NCBI GenBank assembly: GCA_019116525.1
Contig: DXBM01000045.1
Coordinates: forward strand, 1 to 50,651
Direction: 5' to 3'
From: Candidatus Olsenella pullistercoris
GTDB lineage: Bacteria > Actinomycetota > Coriobacteriia > Coriobacteriales > Atopobiaceae
DNA length: 50,651 nt
Shown piece after piece: positions 1 through 9,318 of the stretch. Both the position numbers and the translations under genes were made by a program. The stretch's first letter is position 1; every line of letters starts with the position of its first letter. The notes under the pieces are model-generated. The model searched no databases. It worked only from the letters and a program-made list of their open reading frames with translations, and was not told the DNA's origin.

Positions 1-1
1 C

Positions 2-199
2 CTCAACAACGACGGTGCCACGATCATCATGGTCACGCACGACTCCTTCGCCGCGAGCTACGCCCGCCGCGCCCTCTTCCTCAAGGACGGGCGCGTCTGG
101 AACGAGATCGTCCGCGGCGACAAGACGCGCAAGGCCTTCTTCGACGAGATCATGGACGTCGTGTCCTTCCTGGGAGGGGAGGGGGCAGATGTACGCTAA
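2..199 (+). CDS. ABC transporter ATP-binding protein, C-terminal fragment (BceA-like)
   Basis: Only the last 65 residues lie in the window. They include the H-switch region (IIMVTHDSFAASYARR) followed by an LKDGRVWNEI strand, the usual end of an ABC ATPase of the MacB/BceA type. The stop overlaps the start of the next gene by 11 bp, so ATPase and permease are translationally coupled. It would energise the permease encoded immediately downstream. The Walker A, signature and Walker B parts are outside the window, so the subfamily is inferred from the BceB-like partner. The 5' end is cut by the window edge. Confidence 0.85.
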   Translation, partial: LNNDGATIIMVTHDSFAASYARRALFLKDGRVWNEIVRGDKTRKAFFDEIMDVVSFLGGEGADVR

Positions 200-2300
200 G
201 ATCGCGCTCGGCAACGTCCGCAAGTCCTTCCGGGACTTCTCGGTCTTCTTCCTGACGCTGGCCTTCGGCGTCTGCGTGTTCTACGCCTTCGGATCGATCA
301 CCGACCAGGCGGCCGTCATCCAGATGCGCGAGGACCAGCACCGCATGGTGCAGGCCCTCACGGACATCCTCTCCGGCCTCTCCGTGTTCGTGGTCTTCAT
401 CCTCGGTTTTCTCGTCGTCTACGCCAACCGCTTCCTCATCCGGCGGCGCAAGCGAGAGTTTGGCATCTACCTCACGCTCGGCATGGACATCCGGCACGTC
501 TCGTGGATCGTGGTCATCGAGACGCTTGCGGTGGGCGTGGTCGCGCTGGCGGTTGGCCTGCTTCTGGGCATCGGCCTCTCGCAGGTCATGATGTACGTCA
601 CGGCCGGGCTCTTCGAGGCCACGATCAAGGGCTTCGTCTTTGCCTTCTCGCCGGGCGCGGCGCTTTCCACGGTGGCGTGCTTCGCGGGCATCTTCCTCGT
701 GACGCTCGTCTTCAACGTGACCACGGTCAGCCGCTACAAGCTCATCGACCTCATCAACGCGGACAAGGTGAGCGAGAAGGTCCGTCTGCGCAGCCTGCCG
801 CTCTCCGTGGTGCTCTTCCTCGCGTCGCTCGTGCTTATCGGCGTGGCGTACAAGACGCTGCTCGAGCACGGCATGATGGAGGAGGGCCCGTACTTTGCCA
901 TCGCCACTGGTCTCGTCACGGCGGGCACGCTGCTGTTCTTCTTCTCGATCTCCGGCTTCGCGCTCCGTGCGCTCCAGGCGAGCCCGCGCGCCTACCTCAA
1001 GGGCCTCAACATGTTCGTGATGCGCCAGCTCAACAGCCGCATCAACACCGCGTGGCTCTCCATCAGCATGGTGTGCGCGATGCTCTTCCTGGCCATCTGC
1101 GGCGTGTGCACGGGCTTCTCGGTTGCCACGGGCATGAACGAGAGCCTCAAGGTCGGCACGCGCTACGACATGTCGCTCGTGAGCTACCCCATGGGCATGG
1201 CCTCGGCGCTCGTCTCCGCGGATCCCGAGGAGGGCCCCGCCGCGGCGGACGGCTACGACGCCATCGCCCGCCTGCGCGCGGACATCCCCGACTACGACGA
1301 GCTCTTCCGTGGCGCCGTGCAGGTCAACCAGTACACCTACGACGCCGAGGGCAACCTGCTCGTGGACACCACGGTGGAGGAGCTCTTCGCCAATACCGAC
1401 TTCACGGGCAACGCGACCATGCAGACCATGATGCAGGGCAACACCGACCAGCGCCTCGTCATCGTGCCGGTCTCCGAGTACAACGCCCTGGCTCAGATGG
1501 TGGGCGAGAAGAACGTGGAGCTCGCGGACGACGAGTGCCTGCTCTGGAACGACATGTCGTCCCTCGACGAGCTCTGGGAGGCCGTGGTCGCACAGAACCC
1601 CGAGGTCGAGGTGCGGGGCCAGACGCTGCGCTTCGCCGCGGAACCGCTCGCGCGCCTGCCCTTCTCGGACTCGAGCGCCGGCGGCACGGTGTCGGGCGCG
1701 CTCGTCGTCCCCGACGACCTGGTCCCGGAGGATGCCGGCCCCACCTCGACCGTGGTAAACCTCATGTACAACGGCGAGCGCGCGGAGATCGAGCCGGCTG
1801 CCGTTGCCGCGATCGACGAGGCCTATGGTGACATCATGGGCCAGGGCTCCTCGCTCGACGCCTGGCCGGTCTGGATGCGCACAACCGCACAGAGCCTGCT
1901 CGATCAGGCGTTCGGGACCACCGTGGTCGTGATGTACCTTGCCATCTACATCGGCGTCATCCTGCTCGTGTGTTGCGCGACGGTGCTCGCCCTCCAGCAG
2001 CTCTCCGAGGCGGCGGACAACGTGGGCCGCTACCGCGTGCTCGCCGAGCTCGGCGCCGAGCGGCGCATGATCTCCCGCGCCCTGCTCGCCCAGATTGGCG
2101 TGTACTTCCTCTTCCCGCTGGTGGTTGCCGTGGCGCACGCGGCCGTGGCGCTCTCCGTGGTGAACGACATCGTCGCGCTGCTCACGGGGTACCAGATCGG
2201 AACGGCGCTCGTGGGCACGGTGATCTTTGTGGTGGCGCTCTACGGAGGGTACTTCCTCGTGACCTACCTCACGTCGCGCTCGATGATCTCCCGCGCGTAG
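189..2300 (+). CDS. FtsX/BceB-type ABC transporter permease
   Basis: A 703-residue membrane protein beginning MYAKIALGNVRKSF, a typical BceB-type N-terminus. The ATG at 189 follows a purine-rich GGGAGGGGAGGGGG site; upstream in-frame codons belong to the overlapping ATPase gene. Membrane segments cluster near residues 18-40, 55-75, 105-130, 150-185, 210-290 and 330-360. They are followed by a soluble extracytoplasmic domain of roughly 200 residues (about 375-575) and three C-terminal helices. The large extracellular domain between helices 7 and 8 is characteristic of peptide-antibiotic sensing and detoxification transporters. That role is inferred; no histidine kinase or response regulator is visible next to it, although the upstream side is not in the window. 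Confidence 0.85.
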   Translation: MYAKIALGNVRKSFRDFSVFFLTLAFGVCVFYAFGSITDQAAVIQMREDQHRMVQALTDILSGLSVFVVFILGFLVVYANRFLIRRRKREFGIYLTLGMDIRHVSWIVVIETLAVGVVALAVGLLLGIGLSQVMMYVTAGLFEATIKGFVFAFSPGAALSTVACFAGIFLVTLVFNVTTVSRYKLIDLINADKVSEKVRLRSLPLSVVLFLASLVLIGVAYKTLLEHGMMEEGPYFAIATGLVTAGTLLFFFSISGFALRALQASPRAYLKGLNMFVMRQLNSRINTAWLSISMVCAMLFLAICGVCTGFSVATGMNESLKVGTRYDMSLVSYPMGMASALVSADPEEGPAAADGYDAIARLRADIPDYDELFRGAVQVNQYTYDAEGNLLVDTTVEELFANTDFTGNATMQTMMQGNTDQRLVIVPVSEYNALAQMVGEKNVELADDECLLWNDMSSLDELWEAVVAQNPEVEVRGQTLRFAAEPLARLPFSDSSAGGTVSGALVVPDDLVPEDAGPTSTVVNLMYNGERAEIEPAAVAAIDEAYGDIMGQGSSLDAWPVWMRTTAQSLLDQAFGTTVVVMYLAIYIGVILLVCCATVLALQQLSEAADNVGRYRVLAELGAERRMISRALLAQIGVYFLFPLVVAVAHAAVALSVVNDIVALLTGYQIGTALVGTVIFVVALYGGYFLVTYLTSRSMISRA

Positions 2301-2302
2301 CG

Positions 2303-2346
2303 TGACGGGAGGACGGAGGCGCCGTCACCGCTCCGTCCTCCCGTCA
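2303..2346 (+). terminator. Hairpin terminator after the ABC permease gene
   Basis: A perfect 16-bp stem (TGACGGGAGGACGGAG with its complement) closes a 12-nt loop 3 bp after the permease stop. There is no U-tract, as is common in high-GC actinobacteria. Confidence 0.7.
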
Positions 2347-2453
2347 GACGCCTTCCGCCGCTGGTCGAATGCATTTCTTATGGCTCCCTGAAGAGCGGCT
2401 ATCATTGACGGATAGAGAGGGCACGTGCCCGCCCCTGCCAACAGGAGGAAGCT

Positions 2454-3017
2454 ATGGGACTCATTGACAAGCTCAAGAGCAAGTTCACCTCTGCCGACGG
2501 CGTCTACACCCCGCCCGAGGCGTCGTTCGCCACCCGTCCGGACACCGTGTACGCTCCCGTCTCGGGCGTGATCATCCCGCTCGAGGAGGTCAACGACGAG
2601 GTCATCTCCGCCGGTCTTATCGGCAACGGCTACGGCATCCTGCCAACCGGCCCGAGCGTGCTCTACTCTCCGGTCAACGGCCGCATTGCCGCCACCACGG
2701 TGACCAACCACTCGATCGGCATCACCACGCACGAGGGCATCGAGGTTCTCATTCACATCGGCATCGGCACCGTCAACATGAACGGCAAGGGCTTCAAGCG
2801 CTTCGTCGAGGTCAACGACGAGGTCCGCGCCGGCCAGGTGCTCATGACCTTCGATCCCGAGGCCATCAAGGTGGCAGGCTATGACGACGTCGTCGCCTGC
2901 GTCGTCTCCAACCCCGACTCCTTCAGGAAGGTCCGCCACGTGGGCGCCTCCGGCACCCTGATCGGCGAGCGCCCGCTCGTCAAGATTGGCGACCCGCTGC
3001 TCGTGGTCAAGAAGTAG
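2454..3017 (+). CDS. crr: PTS glucose-type EIIA protein (stand-alone)
   Basis: A 187-residue single-domain EIIA of the glucose family. It receives a phosphoryl group from HPr and passes it to an EIIB domain, and in many bacteria also acts as a carbon-status regulator. The family core is clear: VYAPVSGVIIPL near residue 32, the supporting histidine in TNHSIGI (H86) and the phosphorylated histidine in VLIHIGIGTVNMNGKGF (H101), ending in GDPLLVVKK. The ATG at 2454 follows AGGAGG at about 2443. No EIIBC gene is adjacent, so the membrane partner and sugar are unknown. The gene stands alone between two terminator-like hairpins. Confidence 0.9.
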   Translation: MGLIDKLKSKFTSADGVYTPPEASFATRPDTVYAPVSGVIIPLEEVNDEVISAGLIGNGYGILPTGPSVLYSPVNGRIAATTVTNHSIGITTHEGIEVLIHIGIGTVNMNGKGFKRFVEVNDEVRAGQVLMTFDPEAIKVAGYDDVVACVVSNPDSFRKVRHVGASGTLIGERPLVKIGDPLLVVKK

Positions 3018-3038
3018 GCGCTCCGCGCGAGCGCGTTT

Positions 3039-3084
3039 TGTGACGGGGGACGGGGGCGCTGACGAGCCTTCGCCCCCCGTTACA
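3039..3084 (+). terminator. Hairpin after the EIIA gene
   Basis: TGTGACGGGGG pairs with CCCCCGTTACA across a 24-nt loop, with one mismatch, starting about 20 bp after the stop. Probable terminator of the EIIA transcript. Confidence 0.5.
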
Positions 3085-3090
3085 TGAATC

Positions 3091-3120
3091 GGGGCCGGAT
3101 CCCAGGTGGGAGCCGGCCCC
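3091..3120. terminator. Strong hairpin between convergent genes
   Basis: GGGGCCGG pairs with CCGGCCCC and an inner TCCCA pairs with TGGGA around a GG loop; single unpaired bases separate the two stems. It lies between the 3' ends of the EIIA gene and the minus-strand gene at 3146, so it could terminate both. Confidence 0.55.
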
Positions 3121-3145
3121 TCTGCACGTGCGCGGGATGCGCGGA

Positions 3146-3454
3146 CTAGGCGTCCTTCTCGCCGGAGAGGGACGCGTAGAACGTGGCGTGGTCGAAGACG
3201 TCCTTGATGGTCTTTCCGCCAACGAAGGGGAGCGCGAGGAACTCGTCAACGGTGGGAACGAGCTCGGAGCAGTCGACGAAGTGGTTCTTCTCGTTGCGAC
3301 GGCTCGTGTCCTGGGCGCGCCAGGACTCGTAGTTGCAGTCGGTGAGGTAGTACACGGACGAGCCGAACTTCATGTACACGGAGTGGTTGCAGTGCAGGTA
3401 CTCAACCAGTCCCTCGTAGTCGATGTCGAGTGCCTCGGCTGCCTTCTTTCCCAT
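3146..3454 (-). CDS. Hypothetical protein, 102 aa
   Basis: Not recognised. The 102-residue product is soluble, with no signal peptide or membrane segment. It is rich in aromatic residues (YLHCNHSVYMKFGSSVYYL) and ends GEKDA. It contains three cysteines. The ATG at 3454 has a good AAAGGAG site 6 bp upstream, and the coding sequence shows the high third-position GC of its neighbours, so it is a real gene. The pattern of short beta strands and aromatic residues hints at a small alpha/beta fold, but no function is proposed. It is read alone, convergent with the EIIA gene and separated from the next minus-strand gene by about 100 bp. Confidence 0.75.
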   Translation of the reverse strand: MGKKAAEALDIDYEGLVEYLHCNHSVYMKFGSSVYYLTDCNYESWRAQDTSRRNEKNHFVDCSELVPTVDEFLALPFVGGKTIKDVFDHATFYASLSGEKDA

Positions 3455-3552
3455 GGTGGCTCCTTTCGCCGGCCTACCAAACGGACGTTACGAGAACTAT
3501 AACCCGCCCGACGCTTCGTTATGCGGATGTTCGCGAAATGTTAGGCGGGCGG

Positions 3553-4221
3553 TCAGAGGTTCACGCCGAGAAGAACGCGCCCCAGCTCGTCGGGCGTGTC
3601 CACAATCGTCTTGGCGCCGAGCTCCTCGAGCTGCTCGCGGCTGCGGAACCCCCATGAGCAGATGACGCAGGGGCAGCCGACGGCCTCGGCCGTCTCGAGG
3701 TCGACCTCGGAGTCGCCGATGTAGACGAGGCCCTCTCGTGTTGCGCCGAGCCGCTCGAGCGCCGCCTCGACCATGTCGGGCGCGGGCTTCTTGCGGATGC
3801 CGCGCTCCTCGCACTCTCCGAGGACGGCGTCAAAGGCCCCGGGGAACTGGCGCGCGATGAGCTCCTGGACCGCGAAGTCCCCCTTGTTTGAGACCACGGC
3901 GAGGCGCATGCCCTCCGCGCGCAGGCGCTCGAGCAGCTCAGGGATGCCGTCGTAGGGCCCGGTGTGGTCCTCGCAGTGCGCGGCGTAGTGCTCCTTGAAG
4001 GCGCTGGCGACCGCCTCCTCGAGCTCGGCGGGAGAGCCCTCGGGCACCGAGAGGTGCACGAGCACCCGCATGCCGTTGCCGAGGTAGCTGCGGATCTCGT
4101 CTCTGGAGCGCGGCGGGCAGTCGTTTGCCCTGAGCGCGTGGTCCATGGATATGCAGAGGTCGTCGAGGGTGTTGAGCAGGGTTCCGTCAAGGTCGAAGAC
4201 GGCGGTCTGGCAGGCGGGCAT
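3553..4221 (-). CDS. HAD-superfamily phosphatase, phosphoglycolate-phosphatase-like
   Basis: A 222-residue HAD subfamily IA hydrolase. Motif I is FDLDGTLLNT (nucleophile D10, acid D12), motif II is the serine/threonine region AVVSNKG, motif III is the lysine in RKKPAPD, and motif IV is YIGDSEVDLETA. The helical cap (about residues 17-85) is of the Gph/PGP type. Such enzymes hydrolyse small phosphate esters, with 2-phosphoglycolate the best known, but substrate cannot be read from sequence. The ATG at 4221 follows AAAGGAG. A hairpin at 4263-4290 separates it from the regulator gene upstream, so it may have its own promoter. Confidence 0.88.
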   Translation of the reverse strand: MPACQTAVFDLDGTLLNTLDDLCISMDHALRANDCPPRSRDEIRSYLGNGMRVLVHLSVPEGSPAELEEAVASAFKEHYAAHCEDHTGPYDGIPELLERLRAEGMRLAVVSNKGDFAVQELIARQFPGAFDAVLGECEERGIRKKPAPDMVEAALERLGATREGLVYIGDSEVDLETAEAVGCPCVICSWGFRSREQLEELGAKTIVDTPDELGRVLLGVNL

Positions 4222-4262
4222 GTTCGCTCCTTTGGTCGGTCGGGGCTAGGGTAGCACGAGCC

Positions 4263-4290
4263 GGCCCGCGGGCGCAGCGCCGTGCGGGCC
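4263..4290 (-). terminator. Hairpin between XRE gene 1 and the HAD gene
   Basis: GGCCCGC pairs with GCGGGCC across a 14-nt loop just after the stop of the XRE gene read on the minus strand. Likely its terminator; no T-run follows. Confidence 0.45.
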
Positions 4291-4295
4291 CTCTC

Positions 4296-4625
4296 TTAGT
4301 GCCCGCGCCTCCCGCGGGCGCCCGACGCTCCTGGCTCTTCGTCGGCCGCCTCGGGTCGGTTGTACGAGAGGGCGAGCTTGCTCGGAGGGAGCTCGCCGAG
4401 CTCGGAGAAGAGCTCGGCCAGGGGCACGTCGAGGCCGTCGGCTATCTTGACGAGCATGTCCAGGGTGAAGTTGTGCTTGCCGTTGATGAGCTGGTTCAGG
4501 TGCGACCGGTCAACGGAGATCATCGCCGCAAACCCTGACTGGCTGATGCCCCTCTCCGAGCACAGCCTGTCGACGGTCCTGCCGACCGCCCTCCGAACGT
4601 ATGTGCAGGGCGCCGTGTTCTCCAT
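4296..4625 (-). CDS. XRE-family helix-turn-helix regulator (copy 1)
   Basis: A 109-residue regulator. Residues 12-70 form the XRE/Cro-like fold: VDRLCSERGISQSGFAAMI, then SVDRSHLNQLINGKHNF as recognition helix, then TLDMLVKIADGLDVPLAELF. A short, basic C-terminal tail follows (GASGARGRRGH). It is a paralog of the regulator at 4984, sharing the N-terminal PCTYVR motif before the HTH. No clear ribosome site precedes the ATG at 4625. An ATAGCAT sequence ends only 6 nt before the start, which would suit a leaderless transcript if it is the -10 element. The target genes are unknown; autoregulation is the usual case for the family. Confidence 0.85.
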   Translation of the reverse strand: MENTAPCTYVRRAVGRTVDRLCSERGISQSGFAAMISVDRSHLNQLINGKHNFTLDMLVKIADGLDVPLAELFSELGELPPSKLALSYNRPEAADEEPGASGARGRRGH

Positions 4626-4983
4626 GTACTGATGCTATGCGCGGAGTCGATATGACCTGTTGGACAGAGCAATCAAAAATGCCACCGGGGTCCAATTTTT
4701 TTCAGCCGCCTGATTTGTCGCGTCCGCCGAGACGGCCGGTTGTGAGCAACAGATTTGATGGAAGCGCCGCTGTGGGGCCCGTCGTGAGCCCTGCCGAGAA
4801 GAGAAACCAGCGGAAACGCTGCCCGTCGCCTCACGAGGCGTGTCCCCTGGATAAGAAATGTTGCTCACAACCGCCATGTGCCCCCTCGTTTCGGTACCCC
4901 TCGCCGCGCACAGGGGGTCGGCGGTGCAAAACCGCCTCTTGCGTGCCGCGCCCGGCGCCGTCGAGCGGTCCCGGCCTTGGCCC
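4626..4983. other. Intergenic stretch between two XRE regulators
   Basis: A 358-bp stretch with no convincing gene. It holds the promoter of XRE copy 1 (right after 4625), a T-rich tract at about 4696-4702 and the inverted-repeat element at 4737-4873. Short reading frames here lack ribosome sites and codon bias. Confidence 0.6.
4737..4873. repeat. 137-bp element with perfect 15-bp terminal inverted repeats (MITE-like)
   Basis: CGGTTGTGAGCAACA at 4737-4751 is repeated perfectly inverted at 4859-4873. The interior has no reading frame of note. The size and termini resemble a miniature inverted-repeat element. The short element at 7388-7492 starts with a similar CGGTTATG. No target duplication is obvious. 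Confidence 0.5.
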
Positions 4984-5277
4984 CTAGCGCGCCTCGGGAC
5001 GACCCTCGCCTTTGCGGGGGACCCTCAGGTTGCGAGGCGCGTCGTACTCGATCCCTGCAAACAGCCCCGTTATCGGGACCTCCAGGGCGTCGGCGATCTT
5101 GACGAGCTTGTCAAGGGAGGGGTTCGCCTTGCCCGCCACGAGCTCGTTGAGGTAGGAGCGGTTCATGCCGACCATCTGGGCCAGCGTCTTCTGGGTGAGC
5201 CTGCTGCTCTCGCAGAGGGACGCGATGTTCGCGCCCACCACCGTTCTGACGTATGTGCACGGCTCTCCGGTATCCAT
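4984..5277 (-). CDS. XRE-family helix-turn-helix regulator (copy 2)
   Basis: A 97-residue paralog of the regulator at 4296. After the shared PCTYVR motif come VGANIASLCESSRLTQKTLA, the recognition helix MVGMNRSYLNELVAGKAN, and PSLDKLVKIADALEVPITGL. The tail is basic. The ATG at 5277 was chosen because MDTGEPCTYVR aligns with MENTAPCTYVR of copy 1; longer in-frame starts would run into low-complexity sequence and the upstream region. As in copy 1, ATAGCAT lies just before the start (7 nt), and GGTTATATC further upstream matches GGTCATATC of copy 1. It is transcribed divergently from aspS. Its targets are not evident from the window. Confidence 0.83.
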   Translation of the reverse strand: MDTGEPCTYVRTVVGANIASLCESSRLTQKTLAQMVGMNRSYLNELVAGKANPSLDKLVKIADALEVPITGLFAGIEYDAPRNLRVPRKGEGRPEAR

Positions 5278-5381
5278 GCAGCCCATGCTATTGGGCGCCC
5301 GAGCGGGCGAGTTGGATATAACCGTCTCCGACCAGCTGCGCCTCCGCCTCGGCGCGATTATTGTGTTCCGGTTACGCCTGC

Positions 5382-5409
5382 GCGCCGCGCCTCCCACCCG
5401 TAGTACAAT
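5382..5409 (+). promoter_or_regulatory. Probable aspS promoter
   Basis: TTACGC (5382-5387) and TACAAT (5404-5409) are spaced by 16 bp. The -10 is a strong match to the main sigma-factor consensus. It would give a leader of about 90 nt before aspS. Confidence 0.5.
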
Positions 5410-5503
5410 CGGCCCCGCCGCAGCGCCCGCCGTCTACGCGCGCCGCGGCCATCCGGCAGGCGCCGCCCGTACGGCACGGGGCGGCAGGACGAGAAAGGCA
5501 CCT

Positions 5504-7273
<1,770 letters not shown>

Positions 7274-7285
7274 AAAGGGGACGTG

Positions 7286-7306
7286 CTTTTTCTCTCAGAG
7301 AAAAAG
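7286..7306. repeat. Small palindrome after aspS
   Basis: CTTTTTCTCT pairs with AGAGAAAAAG around a single C. It is flanked by the related words AAAAAGGGGAC and AAAAAGGGAC, which look like a degraded copy of an AAAAAGGGGACAGG-type intergenic repeat. Confidence 0.45.
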
Positions 7307-7329
7307 GGACAGGTCTCAACTGAGCTTTC

Positions 7330-7360
7330 GGCCCGTCTCCGCTGCGTGCGGAGGCGGGCC
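7330..7360 (+). terminator. aspS terminator hairpin
   Basis: GGCCCGTCTCCGC pairs with GCGGAGGCGGGCC around a 5-nt loop, with one mismatch, followed by CTTCTCGTT. It lies about 57 bp after the aspS stop. Confidence 0.7.
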
Positions 7361-7387
7361 CTTCTCGTTATGCGGTGCGGTTCTGAA

Positions 7388-7492
7388 CGGTTATGTACAC
7401 CGCCCCGTGGCGCGCTGTGAGGAAGCCCCCGGATAATCGCAGCTCATGGGCTTGTCCAGAAAGCCTCACTTTGACAGGGGTGTACATAACCG
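7388..7492. repeat. 105-bp element with perfect 14-bp terminal inverted repeats
   Basis: CGGTTATGTACACC at 7388-7401 is repeated exactly inverted at 7479-7492. It sits between aspS and the aquaporin gene. Its end resembles that of the 137-bp element at 4737 (CGGTTRTG), and both contain a CCCCYGGATAA word. It contains no gene. Confidence 0.5.
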
Positions 7493-7553
7493 AAAAAACG
7501 GCGCCCGCCGAGAGTGGCGGGCGCCGCAAAGACGGGGCATGTGTCGAGAAAGA

Positions 7554-8267
7554 CTACTTCTCGGAGCCGTAGAACCCCTTGAAGCCCCTGAAGATGACCG
7601 CGGCGAGCGCAGCGCCGACGAGCGGGGCGAAGATGAAGACCCACACCTGCTCGAGCGCGAGCGTGCTGCCCTGCGTGGCCATCGCGAGGGCGGGGCCAAA
7701 GCTGCGGGCGGGGTTGACGGAGGTGCCCGTCAGGGGAATGCCCATGATGTGCACGAAGGTGAGCGTGAGGCCGATGACGATGCCGGCGAAGCGGCTGGTC
7801 CCGCCGTCTGCGGTCACGCCCAGGATCGTGAGGACGAAGGCGCAGGTGAGAATGACCTCGACGACGAAGGAGCCAACCATGGAGAGGCCCGTCGTCGAGG
7901 CGTCGCCAAAGCCGTTGCAGCCTAGGCCGGTCGCGGCCACGCCGCCGAGCGCGTCGCACTGGATCACGACGAACAGCAGCACGAACGCCGCGGCGATGGC
8001 GCCGACGAACTGGGCGACCCAGTAGCCGCAGAGGTCCCTGAGGGAGATGCGGCCGTCAACGTAGCAGCCGAACGTGACCGCCGGGTTGATGTGGCAGCCT
8101 GAGACGTTGCCGATGACGAACGCCATGCAAACGATGGAGAGGCCAAACGCGAGCGCGATGCCAACGGTGCCGAGCGTGGCGCCGGCGATGGCGGCGCTGC
8201 CGCAGCCAAAGAGCGTGAGGGTGAACGTGCCGAGCGCCTCGGCGGCGTACTTCTTGGTGGAATCCAA
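7554..8267 (-). CDS. aqpZ: Aquaporin, AqpZ-type water channel
   Basis: A 237-residue MIP-family channel with six membrane helices. The first pore loop is HINPAVTFG and the second is TSVNPARSFGPAL. The stretch FVHIMGIPLTGTSVNPARS, with His on helix 5 and the Arg after NPA, fits the narrow selectivity filter of water-specific AqpZ rather than a glycerol facilitator. The TTG at 8267 is chosen as start because GAAGGAGGA precedes it at the right distance and the protein then begins LDSTKKYAAEALGTF, as in family members. The in-frame extension upstream is basic and unlikely to be translated. It is divergent from the binding-protein gene at 8487. Confidence 0.93.
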   Translation of the reverse strand: MDSTKKYAAEALGTFTLTLFGCGSAAIAGATLGTVGIALAFGLSIVCMAFVIGNVSGCHINPAVTFGCYVDGRISLRDLCGYWVAQFVGAIAAAFVLLFVVIQCDALGGVAATGLGCNGFGDASTTGLSMVGSFVVEVILTCAFVLTILGVTADGGTSRFAGIVIGLTLTFVHIMGIPLTGTSVNPARSFGPALAMATQGSTLALEQVWVFIFAPLVGAALAAVIFRGFKGFYGSEK

Positions 8268-8486
8268 ACTGTCCTCCTTCGTTGGGCGCCCCGGGCGCCT
8301 TTGCCTGGCCGCCCGCTTGGGCGGCAAAACCACGCCATTTTGTCGAAGGCGCCCGCGCCGCTCAAGGACGACGGCTCCCTCTCACCCGTTGGTTGAGGTG
8401 CGGCGCACAGGCGCCTCGCAAAGGCCCTGAGCTGCGATAATTGCACGTCGCACAAACAGTCTCGGCGTTTCGAGAAGGAGCATGAG
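8268..8486. promoter_or_regulatory. Divergent control region with a hairpin in the aquaporin leader
   Basis: This 219-bp region carries promoters for the aquaporin (minus) and the binding protein (plus). GCCGCCC and GGGCGGC at 8308-8325 form a tight 7-bp hairpin with a 4-nt loop; on the minus strand it lies in the aquaporin leader. No known riboswitch pattern is recognised. Confidence 0.4.
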
Positions 8487-9305
8487 TTGAACCTAACGAG
8501 AAGGTCCTTTACTGGGCTGGCGCTCTCAGTGGCCGCCGGGTGCGCGGGAGCGCTCCTGTCGGGCTGCGAGGGTGCCACGGGCGGGGGCACGCTGCGCGCC
8601 GGCGTGAGGTCGGACGTCACGGGCTTCGGCTACCTCAACGAGAGGACGGGCAACTACTACGGGCTCGAGATCGACCTCGTGGTCGAGCTGGCCGAGCGCC
8701 TGGGCCGCACGAGCGTCGAGTTTGTCACCGTGACGCCCGACGACCGCAAGGAGATGCTCCTGGGCGGCGAGATCGACCTCATCTGCGCCTGCTACTCGAT
8801 CGCCGACTCGCGCCTCGAGAACTTCGACTTCTCGCCGGCCTACTACGAGGACGAGGTCGTCGCCGTCGTGCAGAACTCCTCGATGATCGAGTCGCTCGAC
8901 GACATGCGCGGCCTCACCTTCGGCACCATGTCGGGCGCCAACGCCGCCCCGCTGCTCTCCGTCAAGCTCTACGAGGAGGGGTTCTCCGACGGTGAGGTCC
9001 GCTCGGCCAACGAGGACAACTCCGACGTTCGCTTTGACACCTGGCACCTCCTTCAGTTCCCCAGCTACCAGGAGCTCTCTGACGCCCTGGAGACCGGCGA
9101 GGTGGACGCGATGGTCCTCGACGGCGCCATCGCCCGCACCTACATGGACGACAAGCGCAGCGTGCTCGACGGCTTTGTCGTGGCGGAGCAGTCCTACGGC
9201 ATTGCCACCCAGAAGGACTCCGAGCTCTCCGCGCCGGTCGCCGAGGCCGTCCAGGCGATGCTGGACGACGGCACCGTGGCGGCGCTCCAGGACAAGTGGG
9301 ACTAG
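8487..9305 (+). CDS. Solute-binding lipoprotein, family 3 (amino-acid type)
   Basis: A 272-residue extracytoplasmic binding protein. A signal sequence with RR followed by a hydrophobic core ends at the lipobox LLSGC (Cys27). The rest is a family 3 binding fold: YYGLEIDLVVELAERLG, then LGGEIDLICACYSIADSR, where the family usually has a T-x-R ligand region, then a C-terminal EGxVAALQDKW-like end. Translation starts at TTG 8487, with AAGGAG 6 nt upstream; an ATG at 8482 opens only two codons. No permease or ATPase gene follows. Instead it is 13 bp from the Cache/MscS gene, so it may present a ligand to that sensor, or serve a transporter elsewhere. Confidence 0.85.
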   Translation: MNLTRRSFTGLALSVAAGCAGALLSGCEGATGGGTLRAGVRSDVTGFGYLNERTGNYYGLEIDLVVELAERLGRTSVEFVTVTPDDRKEMLLGGEIDLICACYSIADSRLENFDFSPAYYEDEVVAVVQNSSMIESLDDMRGLTFGTMSGANAAPLLSVKLYEEGFSDGEVRSANEDNSDVRFDTWHLLQFPSYQELSDALETGEVDAMVLDGAIARTYMDDKRSVLDGFVVAEQSYGIATQKDSELSAPVAEAVQAMLDDGTVAALQDKWD

Positions 9306-9318
9306 GGAGGGCACGCAC

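Noticed and set aside
150-2138. A 662-codon open frame on the minus strand opposite the ABC permease
   Set aside because: Shadow frame: composition dominated by His, Glu, Arg and Ala with no motif, while the plus strand encodes a clear permease.
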